From Calothrix sp. FI2-JRJ7 (GTDB lineage: Bacteria; Cyanobacteriota; Cyanobacteriia; Cyanobacteriales; Nostocaceae), in the NCBI GenBank assembly GCA_019359675.1, contig JAHHGX010000031.1:248001-312000 (forward strand): a stretch of DNA of 64,000 nt. The letters run 5' to 3'. Every line of letters begins with the position of its first letter. The first letter of the stretch is position 1. This document shows positions 39,383 to 47,297 of the stretch, piece by piece. Made by a program: the position numbers and the translations under genes. A model generated the notes under the pieces. The model was not told the origin of the DNA, made no database searches, and saw only the letters and a program-made list of their open reading frames with translations.

Positions 39383-39913
39383 ATGGCATGGGTATTTAGC
39401 TTGTCTGCCGAATGTGGTTCTGAGCAAGCGCGCGCACAAGAGTTTTCACGGCATTTTGATGGTATTTATTGGACTCTCTCAAATGGTACTCAGTCCCAAT
39501 GTCAGGTAAGTATTTTTCAAGATATTGAGGACAACTGGTGGTGTCGGGTTTGCCCTAATAACATTAGTGAAGTAGGAGTAGATACAGCAGAAACAGCTTA
39601 TTCGATGACAGAACTAGGTTTATTGCTGTATCAACGTTTGCTTTCTGCTCCAAGAAGTTTCCGTTACGCTTTGGTAGGCGTGGAAGTTGATGAATTTAGA
39701 AGTTACAACGAATTATTAGAAGATTTACCAAATTTTGCTTTTCCTGGTTTAGTCCTAGCTCTTAGTATTTGGCAAGAAACAGGTTCACCTCAAACTTTTC
39801 ATTATTTTAGCTCAGGATATGTCTGGAAAACTTATGAAGGTGAAGTCTATAAACCACTTTTAGTATCGTCAGATTTAAAAAATAAACTTAATCAATTACT
39901 GACTGTACAGTAA
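39383..39913 (+). CDS. Hypothetical partner of the Tse2-like protein (possible antitoxin/immunity protein)
   Basis: 176 residues, acidic, soluble, no recognised family. It is rich in Trp and aromatic residues ('DIEDNWWCRVCP', 'IWQETGSPQTFHYFSSGYVWKTYEGEVYKPLL'). The start is supported by an aggaga site about seven bases upstream. Its close placement behind a toxin-like gene and its acidity suggest an immunity or antitoxin role; that is inference from context only. Confidence 0.5.
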   Translation: MAWVFSLSAECGSEQARAQEFSRHFDGIYWTLSNGTQSQCQVSIFQDIEDNWWCRVCPNNISEVGVDTAETAYSMTELGLLLYQRLLSAPRSFRYALVGVEVDEFRSYNELLEDLPNFAFPGLVLALSIWQETGSPQTFHYFSSGYVWKTYEGEVYKPLLVSSDLKNKLNQLLTVQ

Positions 39914-40003
39914 TGTAAATATAGGTTTATTAGCAAAATATAAGTTTGTACTTCCTCGTATAACTATAAAACGGTTCTTGTAAGAATTAATTAGTTTTTA
40001 GTT

Positions 40004-40135
40004 TTAATAAAGCTTAAGATTCGCTATTCTAACCAAATGCTCTAAATATTCATAGTGCTGCCATTTTTGTTCTTCTTGTGGAGTCAATCCAGTATTGCTA
40101 TTTTTTTCAAGTAATGCGTCTATCGGTAAACATTT
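40004..40135 (-). pseudogene. C-terminal remnant of a small cyanobacterial protein
   Basis: On the minus strand the frame reads 'LPIDALLEKNSNTGLTPQEEQKWQHYEYLEHLVRIANLKLY' before a stop. The 'GLTPQEEQ.W..YEYLEHLVRIA' ending is like the tail of small, multi-copy cyanobacterial proteins of unknown function, some toxin/antitoxin-linked. The frame is closed upstream by a stop at 40136 with no start, so only the 3' end remains. Confidence 0.6.
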
Positions 40136-40185
40136 CTATTTAAAGTAGCTATAAAATTTACACGCCAGTTGGCAAAAGCAACAAA

Positions 40186-40422
40186 ATGGAACAAATTACT
40201 ATCAGCGAATTACCTGAAACTCTCCAACAGCTATTTATGGAGGTACAACGTACCAAAACGCCTTTAACTGTTACCTATAAAGGTGAACCATTAGTCGTTA
40301 TTTATCCTACAGTTGCTCAACGCCAACGCCTAGCTTTTGGAGCGCTAAAAGAAAGCGGCGAAATTTTGGGAGACTTGATTGCTCCAGTAGCCCCTGTTGA
40401 TACATGGGAAGTACTTCAGTGA
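40186..40422 (+). CDS. Phd/YefM-type antitoxin
   Basis: 78 residues. 'EQITISELPETLQQLFMEVQRTKTPLTVTYKGEPLVVIYP' is typical of Phd/YefM or VapB-like antitoxins that bind DNA at the N-terminus and wrap a toxin with the C-terminus. Its stop overlaps the start of a short PIN-like frame, the usual arrangement for VapBC-type pairs, but that toxin is truncated. The antitoxin is therefore probably orphaned. Confidence 0.75.
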   Translation: MEQITISELPETLQQLFMEVQRTKTPLTVTYKGEPLVVIYPTVAQRQRLAFGALKESGEILGDLIAPVAPVDTWEVLQ

Positions 40423-40520
40423 AGTTTTTACTTAATACCCATATTTGGCTTTGGTATTGGCTTGGTAACAAACGCGTATCTACACAGCGTACTAACTATT
40501 ATTGGAGAAGAAACTACTAA
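40419..40520 (+). pseudogene. Truncated PIN-domain (VapC-like) toxin
   Basis: A GTG overlapping the antitoxin stop (gtga) opens a frame reading 'KFLLNTHIWLWYWLGNKRVST' and stopping after 33 residues. Normal PIN toxins begin 'KFLLDTHIWLW' and run about 130 residues. The catalytic Asp of that motif is Asn here, and the rest of the domain is missing. The toxin is therefore dead by both substitution and truncation. Confidence 0.7.
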
Positions 40521-40563
40521 GCTTTGACTTAGTTCGATTACCATCTGAGAAACTTTAATTTGA

Positions 40564-40821
40564 GATTGCCAAGACGGTTTTGATACTGGAGAGTTGGACG
40601 TTTACCGTACCAAAATAGGTGGTGAAGCTGTTGATTTAGGCGGTTTTGGGCAATATGTATATCAACGTAAACGTAATAATGTAGTTGAGTGGGCTGTTGA
40701 ATTAGACCCGAAACAGCTAAAGTTAGGGCGCCTTGGCAAATTGTTCGAGTCAGTACAAAGTTGGATAGCAGGAATTACTATCGGGTCAGGTTTAGAAGGC
40801 GAACTTGATCAAAATAATTAA
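40564..40821 (+). pseudogene. Unrecognised ORF, possible gene remnant
   Basis: An open frame starts after a stop at 40561; the first plausible start is a TTG at 40594 behind 'ggag'. It encodes about 75 residues: 'VYRTKIGGEAVDLGGFGQYVYQRKRNNVVEWAVELDPKQLKLGRLGKLFESVQSW'. I do not recognise the family. It lies in a zone of gene relics and may be the 3' end of a larger lost gene, or a small real protein. Confidence 0.35.
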
Positions 40822-40869
40822 GTATGGGTAGAATCTTTCTTCATAGAAGCAGATGGACAAAAATTGTTG

Positions 40870-41108
40870 AAATTTGTAATTTAACCCGCCTTTGAATGTA
40901 TATTATTTGTTTTGGGACACTATATTTTACGTGGGTGGGGGCGGGTTTAGATATATTGTCGTTGATGTTGAAGTTTGTAATTTAACCCGCCCCTACGGTA
41001 TCGGCACCATTTATTTTGGGCGCCATATTTATTTTTGTGGGTGGGGACGGGTTTACATAATATAGTCGTTGATGTTGAAATTTGTAATTTAACCCGCCCC
41101 GACTGTAT
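40870..41108. repeat. Duplicated about 106-bp unit before aspA
   Basis: Two copies (about 40931-40999 and 41037-41108) share gtgggtgggg-cgggttta, then tcgttgatgttgaa-tttgtaatttaacccgcccc. A third partial copy (atttgtaatttaacccgcc) is at 40871-40890. The ends (ggggcgggtt / aacccgcccc) can pair. The last copy ends five bases before the aspA start, so it forms the 5' leader of aspA. Confidence 0.7.
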
Positions 41109-41112
41109 TATT

Positions 41113-42537
41113 ATGTCGCAAACACAAGATTCTCAATTCCGTATCGAACGCGATTCGATGGGAGAAATGCAAATACCTGGTAATGTATATTACGGTATTC
41201 AGACGCTGCGTGCTGTTGAAAACTTCGCTATTAGCGGGATTAAGCCTTTGCCTACTTACGTAGATGCTTGTATTTATATTAAAAAGGCTACGGCGATTGT
41301 AAATGGTGAGCTTGGTTGTATTGCTGAAGAAACAAGTAAAGCTATTATTCAAGCTGCTGATGAGGTTCTTGCTGGTAAGCTTCGTGACCAATTTGTAGTT
41401 GATGTGTACCAAGCAGGCGCCGGAACTTCGCATCATATGAATGTTAACGAAGTTTTGGCTAACCGTGCGTTGGAAATTTTAGGTGATGAAAAAGGTAACT
41501 ATAAACGAGTTAATCCTAATGATGATGTAAATTATGGTCAGTCTACTAATGACGTAATTCCAACTGCTATTAGAATTGGTGGGTTGTTGGCATTAATGCA
41601 GACGCTGCACCCTGCTTTGGATAATGCTGTTGAAGCGATGAACGCGAAAGCAGACGAATTTGAGAATGTTATAAAGTCGGGTCGTACTCACCTGCAAGAT
41701 GCTGTTCCTGTACGCTTGGGTGATAGTTTCCGCGCATGGGCACAAATTTTAAGCGAACACCAAAACCGTATTTATACAGCTTCGAGTGATTTGATGGTGT
41801 TGGGATTAGGAGGTAGTGCTGCTGGTACGGGGTTAAACACTCATCCCAAATATCGCGCGCGTGTGGTAGAAATACTATCACAGCTTATTGATTGTCCTTT
41901 ACAACCAGCACCACATCTCATGGCGGCTATGCAAAGTATGGCGCCTTTTGTTAATGTTTCCGGCGCCCTTCGTAATTTGGCTCAAGATTTAGCTAAAATA
42001 TCCCATGATTTACGGTTGATGGACTCAGGCCCAAAAACTGGGTTCAAAGAAATTCAACTTCCACCCGTACAACCTGGTTCTTCGATTATGCCAGGTAAGT
42101 ATAATCCTGTTATGGCGGAAATGACTAGTATGGTTTGCTTCCAGGTTATGGGTTACGATAATGCAATTACATTTGCGGCTCAAGCAGGACAACTTGAACT
42201 TAATGTGATGATGCCGCTGATTGCTTATGATTTAATCCATAGTATCGAAATTCTTGGTAATACTATTGGCGCCTTGACTGAGAAATGTATCAAAGGTATT
42301 ACTGCTAATACTGAAAGATGTTTGGAATACGCAGAAGGTAGTTTGGCTTTGGTTACTGCGCTAAATACCCATATTGGCTACCTTAATGCTGCTGCTGTTG
42401 CTAAGGAATCGCTACAAACAGGGAAATCTCTTCGCCAAATTGTGTTAGAAAAGGAACTAATGACTGAAGCTCAACTTGCCTCTGTTCTTAACCTTGAACA
42501 AATGAGCGCAATTGTACCTCTTAATGACAACTTGTAA
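41113..42537 (+). CDS. aspA: Aspartate ammonia-lyase
   Basis: About 474 residues from the ATG at 41113; earlier in-frame codons lie in repeat DNA. It converts aspartate to fumarate and ammonia. The N-terminus 'RIERDSMGEMQIPGNVYYGIQTLRAVENF' is aspartase-like rather than fumarase-like. The superfamily signature GSSIMPGKYNP is at about 322-332, and 'GRTHLQDAVPVRLG' holds active-site residues. It is homotetrameric and cytosolic in known members. A hairpin repeat follows the stop. Confidence 0.93.
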   Translation: MSQTQDSQFRIERDSMGEMQIPGNVYYGIQTLRAVENFAISGIKPLPTYVDACIYIKKATAIVNGELGCIAEETSKAIIQAADEVLAGKLRDQFVVDVYQAGAGTSHHMNVNEVLANRALEILGDEKGNYKRVNPNDDVNYGQSTNDVIPTAIRIGGLLALMQTLHPALDNAVEAMNAKADEFENVIKSGRTHLQDAVPVRLGDSFRAWAQILSEHQNRIYTASSDLMVLGLGGSAAGTGLNTHPKYRARVVEILSQLIDCPLQPAPHLMAAMQSMAPFVNVSGALRNLAQDLAKISHDLRLMDSGPKTGFKEIQLPPVQPGSSIMPGKYNPVMAEMTSMVCFQVMGYDNAITFAAQAGQLELNVMMPLIAYDLIHSIEILGNTIGALTEKCIKGITANTERCLEYAEGSLALVTALNTHIGYLNAAAVAKESLQTGKSLRQIVLEKELMTEAQLASVLNLEQMSAIVPLNDNL

Positions 42538-42596
42538 GGTGCGTGACGCTATTAGATTGCTGCTTCGTTTTCAGATTTTTGGTAGCGTCACGCACC
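42538..42596. repeat. ggtgcgtgacgct hairpin repeat
   Basis: Thirteen-base perfect arms (42538-42550 and 42584-42596) after aspA. Related to the tandem copies at 5022-5151; may serve as terminator. Confidence 0.7.
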
Positions 42597-42638
42597 CTAC
42601 TCATAACTCCGTTCCTCCGTTCCTCATAACTTAATAAT

Positions 42639-43607
42639 ATGGCGCCTTCTGTTAGTTTAATTCGTGCTACTTCTTATGAACGTGAGATGTTACAAGCATC
42701 TCTTGAAGCTCTTCTTGAACCTCTCGGAGGGATGAGAGCGTTTGTTAAACCTGGAAACCGTGTTCTTTTAAAACCGAATTTACTAACAGGCGCCCGTCCT
42801 ACCAAAGAGTGTACCACCCGTCCGGAACTTGTGTACGCTGTTGTCAAAATGGTTATTGACGCTGGTGGTAAACCTTTTTTGGGTGATAGTCCTGCTTTCG
42901 GTAGTGCTAAGGGTGTTGCTATAGCTAACGGGTATCAGTTTATTTTCGATGAACTGAATTTGCCTGTCGTTGAATTTCATGGCAAACGTTATACTGCAGC
43001 AAGCGAAGATTTTAATCATTTGTTGCTGTGTAAAGAAGCGATGGAAGCTGATGTTGTAATTAACTTACCAAAAGTTAAATCGCACGTTCAGCTTGTTCTC
43101 ACGATGGGGGTTAAAAATTTATTTGGCTGTGTTCCTGGCAAAATGAAAGCTTGGTGGCACATGGAAGCTGGTAAAGATGCTAATCGTTTTGCTGATATGC
43201 TGGTCTCAACTGCACGAGTTATTAACCCTGATTTAACTATACTCGATGGCATTATTGGACACGAAGGTAATGGGCCAAGTGGGGGTGAACCACGTCAACT
43301 CAATGTTTTAGCTGCTTCAGATAATGTGTTTGCTTTAGATAGGGCAATAGTAGAAATACTGAAAGTTCCACCCAAACAAGTACCAACTCTCGCTGCTGGA
43401 CAACGTGCTAATTTAGTCCCTGAGTTAACAAATATTAATTTTCCGCTTCTAGAACCTCATACTTTACAAGTCTCGGATTGGCGCCTGCCTGATAAAATGG
43501 TAGCCATTGATTTTGGAATGCCTAGAGTAATTAAATCTACCTTTAAACATCTTTACATTCGATTCATCAAAGAACCAATGCGTGCTTACAATATGCGCTC
43601 TTCGTGA
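42639..43607 (+). CDS. DUF362-domain protein
   Basis: 322 residues. 'VKPGNRVLLKPNLLTGARPTKECTTRPELVYAVVKMV', 'VINLPKVKSHVQLVLTMGVKNLFG' and 'ILDGIIGHEGNGPSGGEPRQ' define DUF362. Many family members carry a ferredoxin domain; this one has none. The function is unknown, with redox or metal roles proposed for relatives. It may be cotranscribed with aspA, though a hairpin lies between them. Confidence 0.85.
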   Translation: MAPSVSLIRATSYEREMLQASLEALLEPLGGMRAFVKPGNRVLLKPNLLTGARPTKECTTRPELVYAVVKMVIDAGGKPFLGDSPAFGSAKGVAIANGYQFIFDELNLPVVEFHGKRYTAASEDFNHLLLCKEAMEADVVINLPKVKSHVQLVLTMGVKNLFGCVPGKMKAWWHMEAGKDANRFADMLVSTARVINPDLTILDGIIGHEGNGPSGGEPRQLNVLAASDNVFALDRAIVEILKVPPKQVPTLAAGQRANLVPELTNINFPLLEPHTLQVSDWRLPDKMVAIDFGMPRVIKSTFKHLYIRFIKEPMRAYNMRSS

Positions 43608-43632
43608 TTTTTATTGATTTTAATATTCCTAT

Positions 43633-43751
43633 TCAAGTCCTTAAGTGATAACTTGGCTACAACAATTCTACTCGTGGGCAGAGTAAGCTATGAATACCCT
43701 CCGATTGCTTAACTAGACTGCCCCCCAAAATTCAGTGGGGGCGGTTTTTTT
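43633..43751 (+). ncRNA. Candidate small RNA or terminator region
   Basis: A -10-like taatat (43621-43626) is followed about 90 bases later by an intrinsic terminator (43717-43725 with 43737-43745, then a T-run to 43751). The segment could be a small RNA of about 118 bases, or just the 3' end of the DUF362 transcript. No known family is recognised. Confidence 0.35.
43717..43751 (+). terminator. Intrinsic terminator
   Basis: Stem actgccccc/gggggcggt with one G-T pair, 11-base loop and seven T residues. Confidence 0.85.
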
Positions 43752-44457
43752 GTTATTATTATTAGGCGCCTGAATCGGGCTTATTAATTAAGTCATAAGA
43801 TAAATTGAATCTATCTTAGGAAGGATTGCTGATTGTTTGATATGATGCATACTAAATGAGTACAAATTTAAATTTTAAGTTTTGTTGACTTTAGTAAATA
43901 GATAATTATTTTTACTAATAAAGTTTTGTATGTATTTATTCGTACTGTTTGGTAACTATAACCGCAGTTTCTAAGTAATTTACTGAAGTATGATTGATTT
44001 TGAGTATAACTACCTATATAACTAATATGAAGGTTACTGTCTCAGTAATTTTGCGAATGTATTTGGTTAACTGTGACAGCAGTAAATTTTGCTGTTTGTG
44101 AGTAAGATATTAGCGCTGAAAGGATTTAAAATACTGCTTAAAGTAGATTAATGTTGCTAATTTGAAAATTCGCAATTAAAATAATATATGTATAGTTAGT
44201 GTAAATTGTAATGCTAGGAATAGCTTTAAAATAATGGACAATCAGGATAGGGTGAAGTAATGCATCTAAGGTTATGTATAATAAAATTGAAACACAGAAT
44301 ACAAATTTTGCGCGTGCAATTGAAAATTTGATGTGTAATATTTTTGATTACAGTGTCCGAGTGAAAGTGTTTGAAATGCTCAAATGCTAGGTAATGCTCA
44401 CGTCGGATATTGCTTAAAATGGTATCAAGACTCTCAAGCTAGGGAGTCAGTGCAATA
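43752..44457. other. Long AT-rich intergenic region
   Basis: About 700 bases with no gene, tRNA or strong repeat seen. A tataat box at 44277-44282 may be the -10 of a promoter for the small membrane protein gene downstream. Confidence 0.4.
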
Positions 44458-44667
44458 ATGTCACGGTTTTGGTTTTTTATGAATTCTAATAGTCAGTCTG
44501 CTAATGTTGATAGTTCATCTCATCGTTTGGCAGACATTGTCGGAACTTTGATTGCAATTTTAACTTTAGGCTTGCCTTTGTTTGTTATTGCTCATTATTC
44601 ATCAAATAATGTCGAAATTAACACACCGCAACCAATTACGTCTAGATTGCAACAAAGTCGAGACTAA
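44458..44667 (+). CDS. Small conserved membrane protein
   Basis: 69 residues, or 62 from the Met at codon 8 (44479). One membrane helix 'IVGTLIAILTLGLPLFVIAHYSS' lies in the middle, with a polar N-terminus and a short polar tail. This pattern recurs in small cyanobacterial proteins of unknown role. An agggag site lies 12 bases before the first ATG. Confidence 0.6.
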   Translation: MSRFWFFMNSNSQSANVDSSSHRLADIVGTLIAILTLGLPLFVIAHYSSNNVEINTPQPITSRLQQSRD

Positions 44668-44756
44668 ATCACGTACAACAGCATGTTTTCAATCAATAAC
44701 TCAATAATGAAAGCATTCGCTAGTTTTTCGCGCCATAAGTGCTTGTGTGTAGAGTA

Positions 44757-44873
44757 TATAATGCAGAACTCATCAGAAAGCGAAGCGCGCGTTTTCAAGA
44801 AGCCTTGTTTCTCGATGCACGATTTAATGTAATTTGTCAACTCCCTAAGTTCTCGGACAGGGAGTTTTTTTTT
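44757..44873 (+). ncRNA. Candidate small RNA with promoter and terminator
   Basis: A perfect tataat -10 box (44757-44762) is followed by about 75 bases and then an intrinsic terminator (stem 44839-44846 with 44859-44866; T-run 44865-44873). There is no open frame of note inside, so a transcript of about 105 bases is plausible. Family not recognised; -35 box weak. The rest of the gap to the ppa start holds nothing clear. Confidence 0.4.
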
Positions 44874-45032
44874 ACTTGGACATAACTTGCATTCGTAGCT
44901 TGCCTAAAAGCTTGAAAACAAAGTATTAGAGATATCACGTCAACAGAAGTACATATTCGCCTTAAAATCTATTACGGGTGGCTGAAAAACCCTACCCATT
45001 GTATTTGTGTGTATGAAGCAAGGAGATTTTTT

Positions 45033-45545
45033 GTGGATTTGTCCCGTATTCCAGCCCAACCAAAACCCGGTATTATCAACGTATTGATTGAAATTACAGG
45101 CGGGAGTAAAAATAAATACGAATTTGATAAGGATTTGAATGCTTTTGCTTTAGACCGCGTATTATATTCGTCAGTACAATATCCTTACGATTACGGTTTT
45201 GTGCCCAACACTTTGGCTGATGATGGTGACCCATTAGATGGAATGGTAATTATGGATGAACCAACCTTTCCTGGATGTGTCATTGCCGCACGACCAATTG
45301 GCATGTTAGAGATGATTGACGGTGGTGACCGTGATGAGAAAATTCTTTGCGTTCCCGACAAAGACCCACGCTATGCTCACGTTAAATCTCTTAAAGACCT
45401 TGCTCCGCACAAACTAGATGAAATTGCCGAATTCTTCCGCAGCTACAAGAATTTAGAAAAGAAAGTTACTGAAATTCTTGGTTGGCAAGATGTTGCAATG
45501 GTTCAACCTCTAGTTGACAAGTGTATTAAAGCTGGCAATAAATAA
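45033..45545 (+). CDS. ppa: Inorganic pyrophosphatase
   Basis: 170 residues from the GTG at 45033, chosen because an AAGGAG site lies about seven bases before it and the N-terminus MDLSRIPAQ is the family's; a GTG at 45009 would add eight residues that include that site. Soluble family I enzyme that hydrolyses pyrophosphate and drives biosynthesis forward. Active-site motif '[10 protein letters not shown]' and '[16 protein letters not shown]' are intact. Confidence 0.95.
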   Translation: MDLSRIPAQPKPGIINVLIEITGGSKNKYEFDKDLNAFALDRVLYSSVQYPYDYGFVPNTLADDGDPLDGMVIMDEPTFPGCVIAARPIGMLEMIDGGDRDEKILCVPDKDPRYAHVKSLKDLAPHKLDEIAEFFRSYKNLEKKVTEILGWQDVAMVQPLVDKCIKAGNK

Positions 45546-45546
45546 A

Positions 45547-45806
45547 GTTAGGAGTTAGGAGTTAGGAGTTAGGAGTTGGAAGTTAGGAGTTGGGAGTTGG
45601 GAGTTAGGAGTTGGGAGTATAGACGCTCCGGTTCCTCGCGTCTATACGAGTTAGGAGTTAGTATGAAGAATAAGATGTACTTTTCAATTGCCGTAGTTTG
45701 TGGTGCGAAAATTATTCTGAACTTCTACTAAAGTCGTAAAGGCGCCTTCGTTACCATTACACTCATAACTCTTAACTATTAACTCTTAACTATTAACTCC
45801 TAACTT
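45547..45806. repeat. Short tandem heptamer repeats (GTTAGGA type)
   Basis: 45547-45619 is made of about ten copies of ggagtta or ggagttg; two more copies are at 45650-45660, and the complementary form (ttaactattaactc, taactcc) fills 45775-45806. A small hairpin (tagacgc...gcgtcta, about 45619-45646) sits inside. Such STRR sequences are characteristic of filamentous cyanobacteria. The two orientations can pair across the ppa-panD gap. Confidence 0.8.
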
Positions 45807-45812
45807 ATTCAG

Positions 45813-46202
45813 ATGTATCGTACAATTCTTTTAGCAAAGATTCATAACTGCACTCTGACGGCAGCAAATATCAACTATGTTGGTAGTATTAGTATTGACC
45901 AAGTATTATTAGATAAATCAGGGATTTTACCTTACGAGCAGGTACAAGTTGTCAACATCAATAACGGTGAGCGTTTCACGACTTATGCAATTCCCGCACC
46001 AGCTAATTCAGGAGCGATAGAACTAAATGGGGCTGCGGCACGTCTAGGCATTTTAGGGGATCGCTTGATTATAATGTCTTACGGGCAGTTCACAACGGAT
46101 GAGTTAAAAACTTTCTCTCCGACAGTTGTACTTGTAGACGAAAAAAATCGACTTTTAGAAGTGCGACGCTATGATGACCTGCTATCGTCAAACCATTCCT
46201 GA
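45813..46202 (+). CDS. panD: Aspartate 1-decarboxylase
   Basis: 129 residues. It makes beta-alanine for pantothenate and CoA. The proenzyme cleaves itself between Gly24 and Ser25 in 'YVGSISID' to form the pyruvoyl group; both residues are present. '[16 protein letters not shown]' is also conserved. The next gene begins 15 bases after the stop. Confidence 0.95.
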   Translation: MYRTILLAKIHNCTLTAANINYVGSISIDQVLLDKSGILPYEQVQVVNINNGERFTTYAIPAPANSGAIELNGAAARLGILGDRLIIMSYGQFTTDELKTFSPTVVLVDEKNRLLEVRRYDDLLSSNHS

Positions 46203-46217
46203 ACATGAAAAGTAAGA

Positions 46218-47123
46218 ATGAAAGAGATGTCATCAACTCCAGATTACCTACTTAAAGACTCTTTAAGGGTTTCTTTGTGCGAAAGGCAAGTGGAAAATTT
46301 TGCCGTACAATTTTGGGGTGTACGGGGTTTAATTCCAACACCTGGTAGTAGCACTGACCGTTATGGGGGAAATACTGCTTGTGTCGAAATGTTTGTAGCT
46401 GGTAAACACTTGATTTTTGATGGTGGTACTGGTTTAAGATGTTTGGGTAAAAGTTTGCTGTTTAGAGATGCTCCTCTCAGCACGCATTTATTTTTTACCA
46501 ACTCCCAGTCTAATCGCATTCAAGGGTTTCCTTTTTTCGCTCCTGCGTTTGTTGCTAATAATAATCTTCACATATATGGTAGCGCTGCAAGTAACGGTGC
46601 CTCAATTAAACAGTGTTTGGGTGACCAAATGCTACAACCTCACTTTCCATATCCATTACAAGTAATGCAATCAGAGTTAGCATTCTGTTATCTAACTCCA
46701 AACCGTGTAATTACTTTAGATGATGTTACAATAAGTACTGCTTTAATTAACCATACCCAGAAATCGATTGGCTATCGAATTAGTTGGCACTCTTATAGCG
46801 TTGCTTATATTACAGATTTGAGTAATAGTGTTGATGACGTTGAATTAGCAAACGTGATTCAATTAGTACAAGGTGCGGATTTGTTGATTGCTAACTCAAC
46901 TTATACAGAACTGACACCACGAAACCATCAAAATGATGATTTCCCCTGGCAAGCTGCTGTTGACTTAGCGTCCAAAAGCGAGGTTAAACGTTTAGTTATT
47001 TCACATCATCATCCTGATGATAATGATGATTTTCTAGATGGAATGCAAACAAAGGTTAAATCAGTTTTTGATTCAGCAGTACTAGCACACGAAGGTTTGG
47101 TATTAAATATAGATAAGTTTTAA
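46218..47123 (+). CDS. Metallo-beta-lactamase-fold protein lacking its metal-binding motif
   Basis: 301 residues. The fold is clear: 'VQFWGVRGLIPTPGSSTDRYGGNTACVEM', 'LIFDGGTGLRCLG', 'IQGFPFFAPAF', 'VISHHHP'. The usual Thr-His-x-His-x-Asp-His motif reads TNSQSNR (in 'FFTNSQSNRIQGF'), so all four ligand residues are changed; a later Asp is also Asn in 'LIANSTYTE'. Some downstream ligands ('NHT', 'YITD', 'HH') remain. It is probably not a hydrolase and may bind a ligand or regulate. It lies 15 bases after panD and is likely co-transcribed. Confidence 0.8.
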   Translation: MKEMSSTPDYLLKDSLRVSLCERQVENFAVQFWGVRGLIPTPGSSTDRYGGNTACVEMFVAGKHLIFDGGTGLRCLGKSLLFRDAPLSTHLFFTNSQSNRIQGFPFFAPAFVANNNLHIYGSAASNGASIKQCLGDQMLQPHFPYPLQVMQSELAFCYLTPNRVITLDDVTISTALINHTQKSIGYRISWHSYSVAYITDLSNSVDDVELANVIQLVQGADLLIANSTYTELTPRNHQNDDFPWQAAVDLASKSEVKRLVISHHHPDDNDDFLDGMQTKVKSVFDSAVLAHEGLVLNIDKF

Positions 47124-47297
47124 ATATATTCAAAATGTATGAAAGCTCCTGCATCTCAACTTTCATTGGCATCGGGAGATTTGTTACATTTGTTACGGAA
47201 AATAGTATTTATACTTAAATGAAAATCTGGTAATTAAAAATGTTCACAGCAAAATGTCCACAAATTGTGGACATTTTAGACGGCGCCGAAGTAAAAT

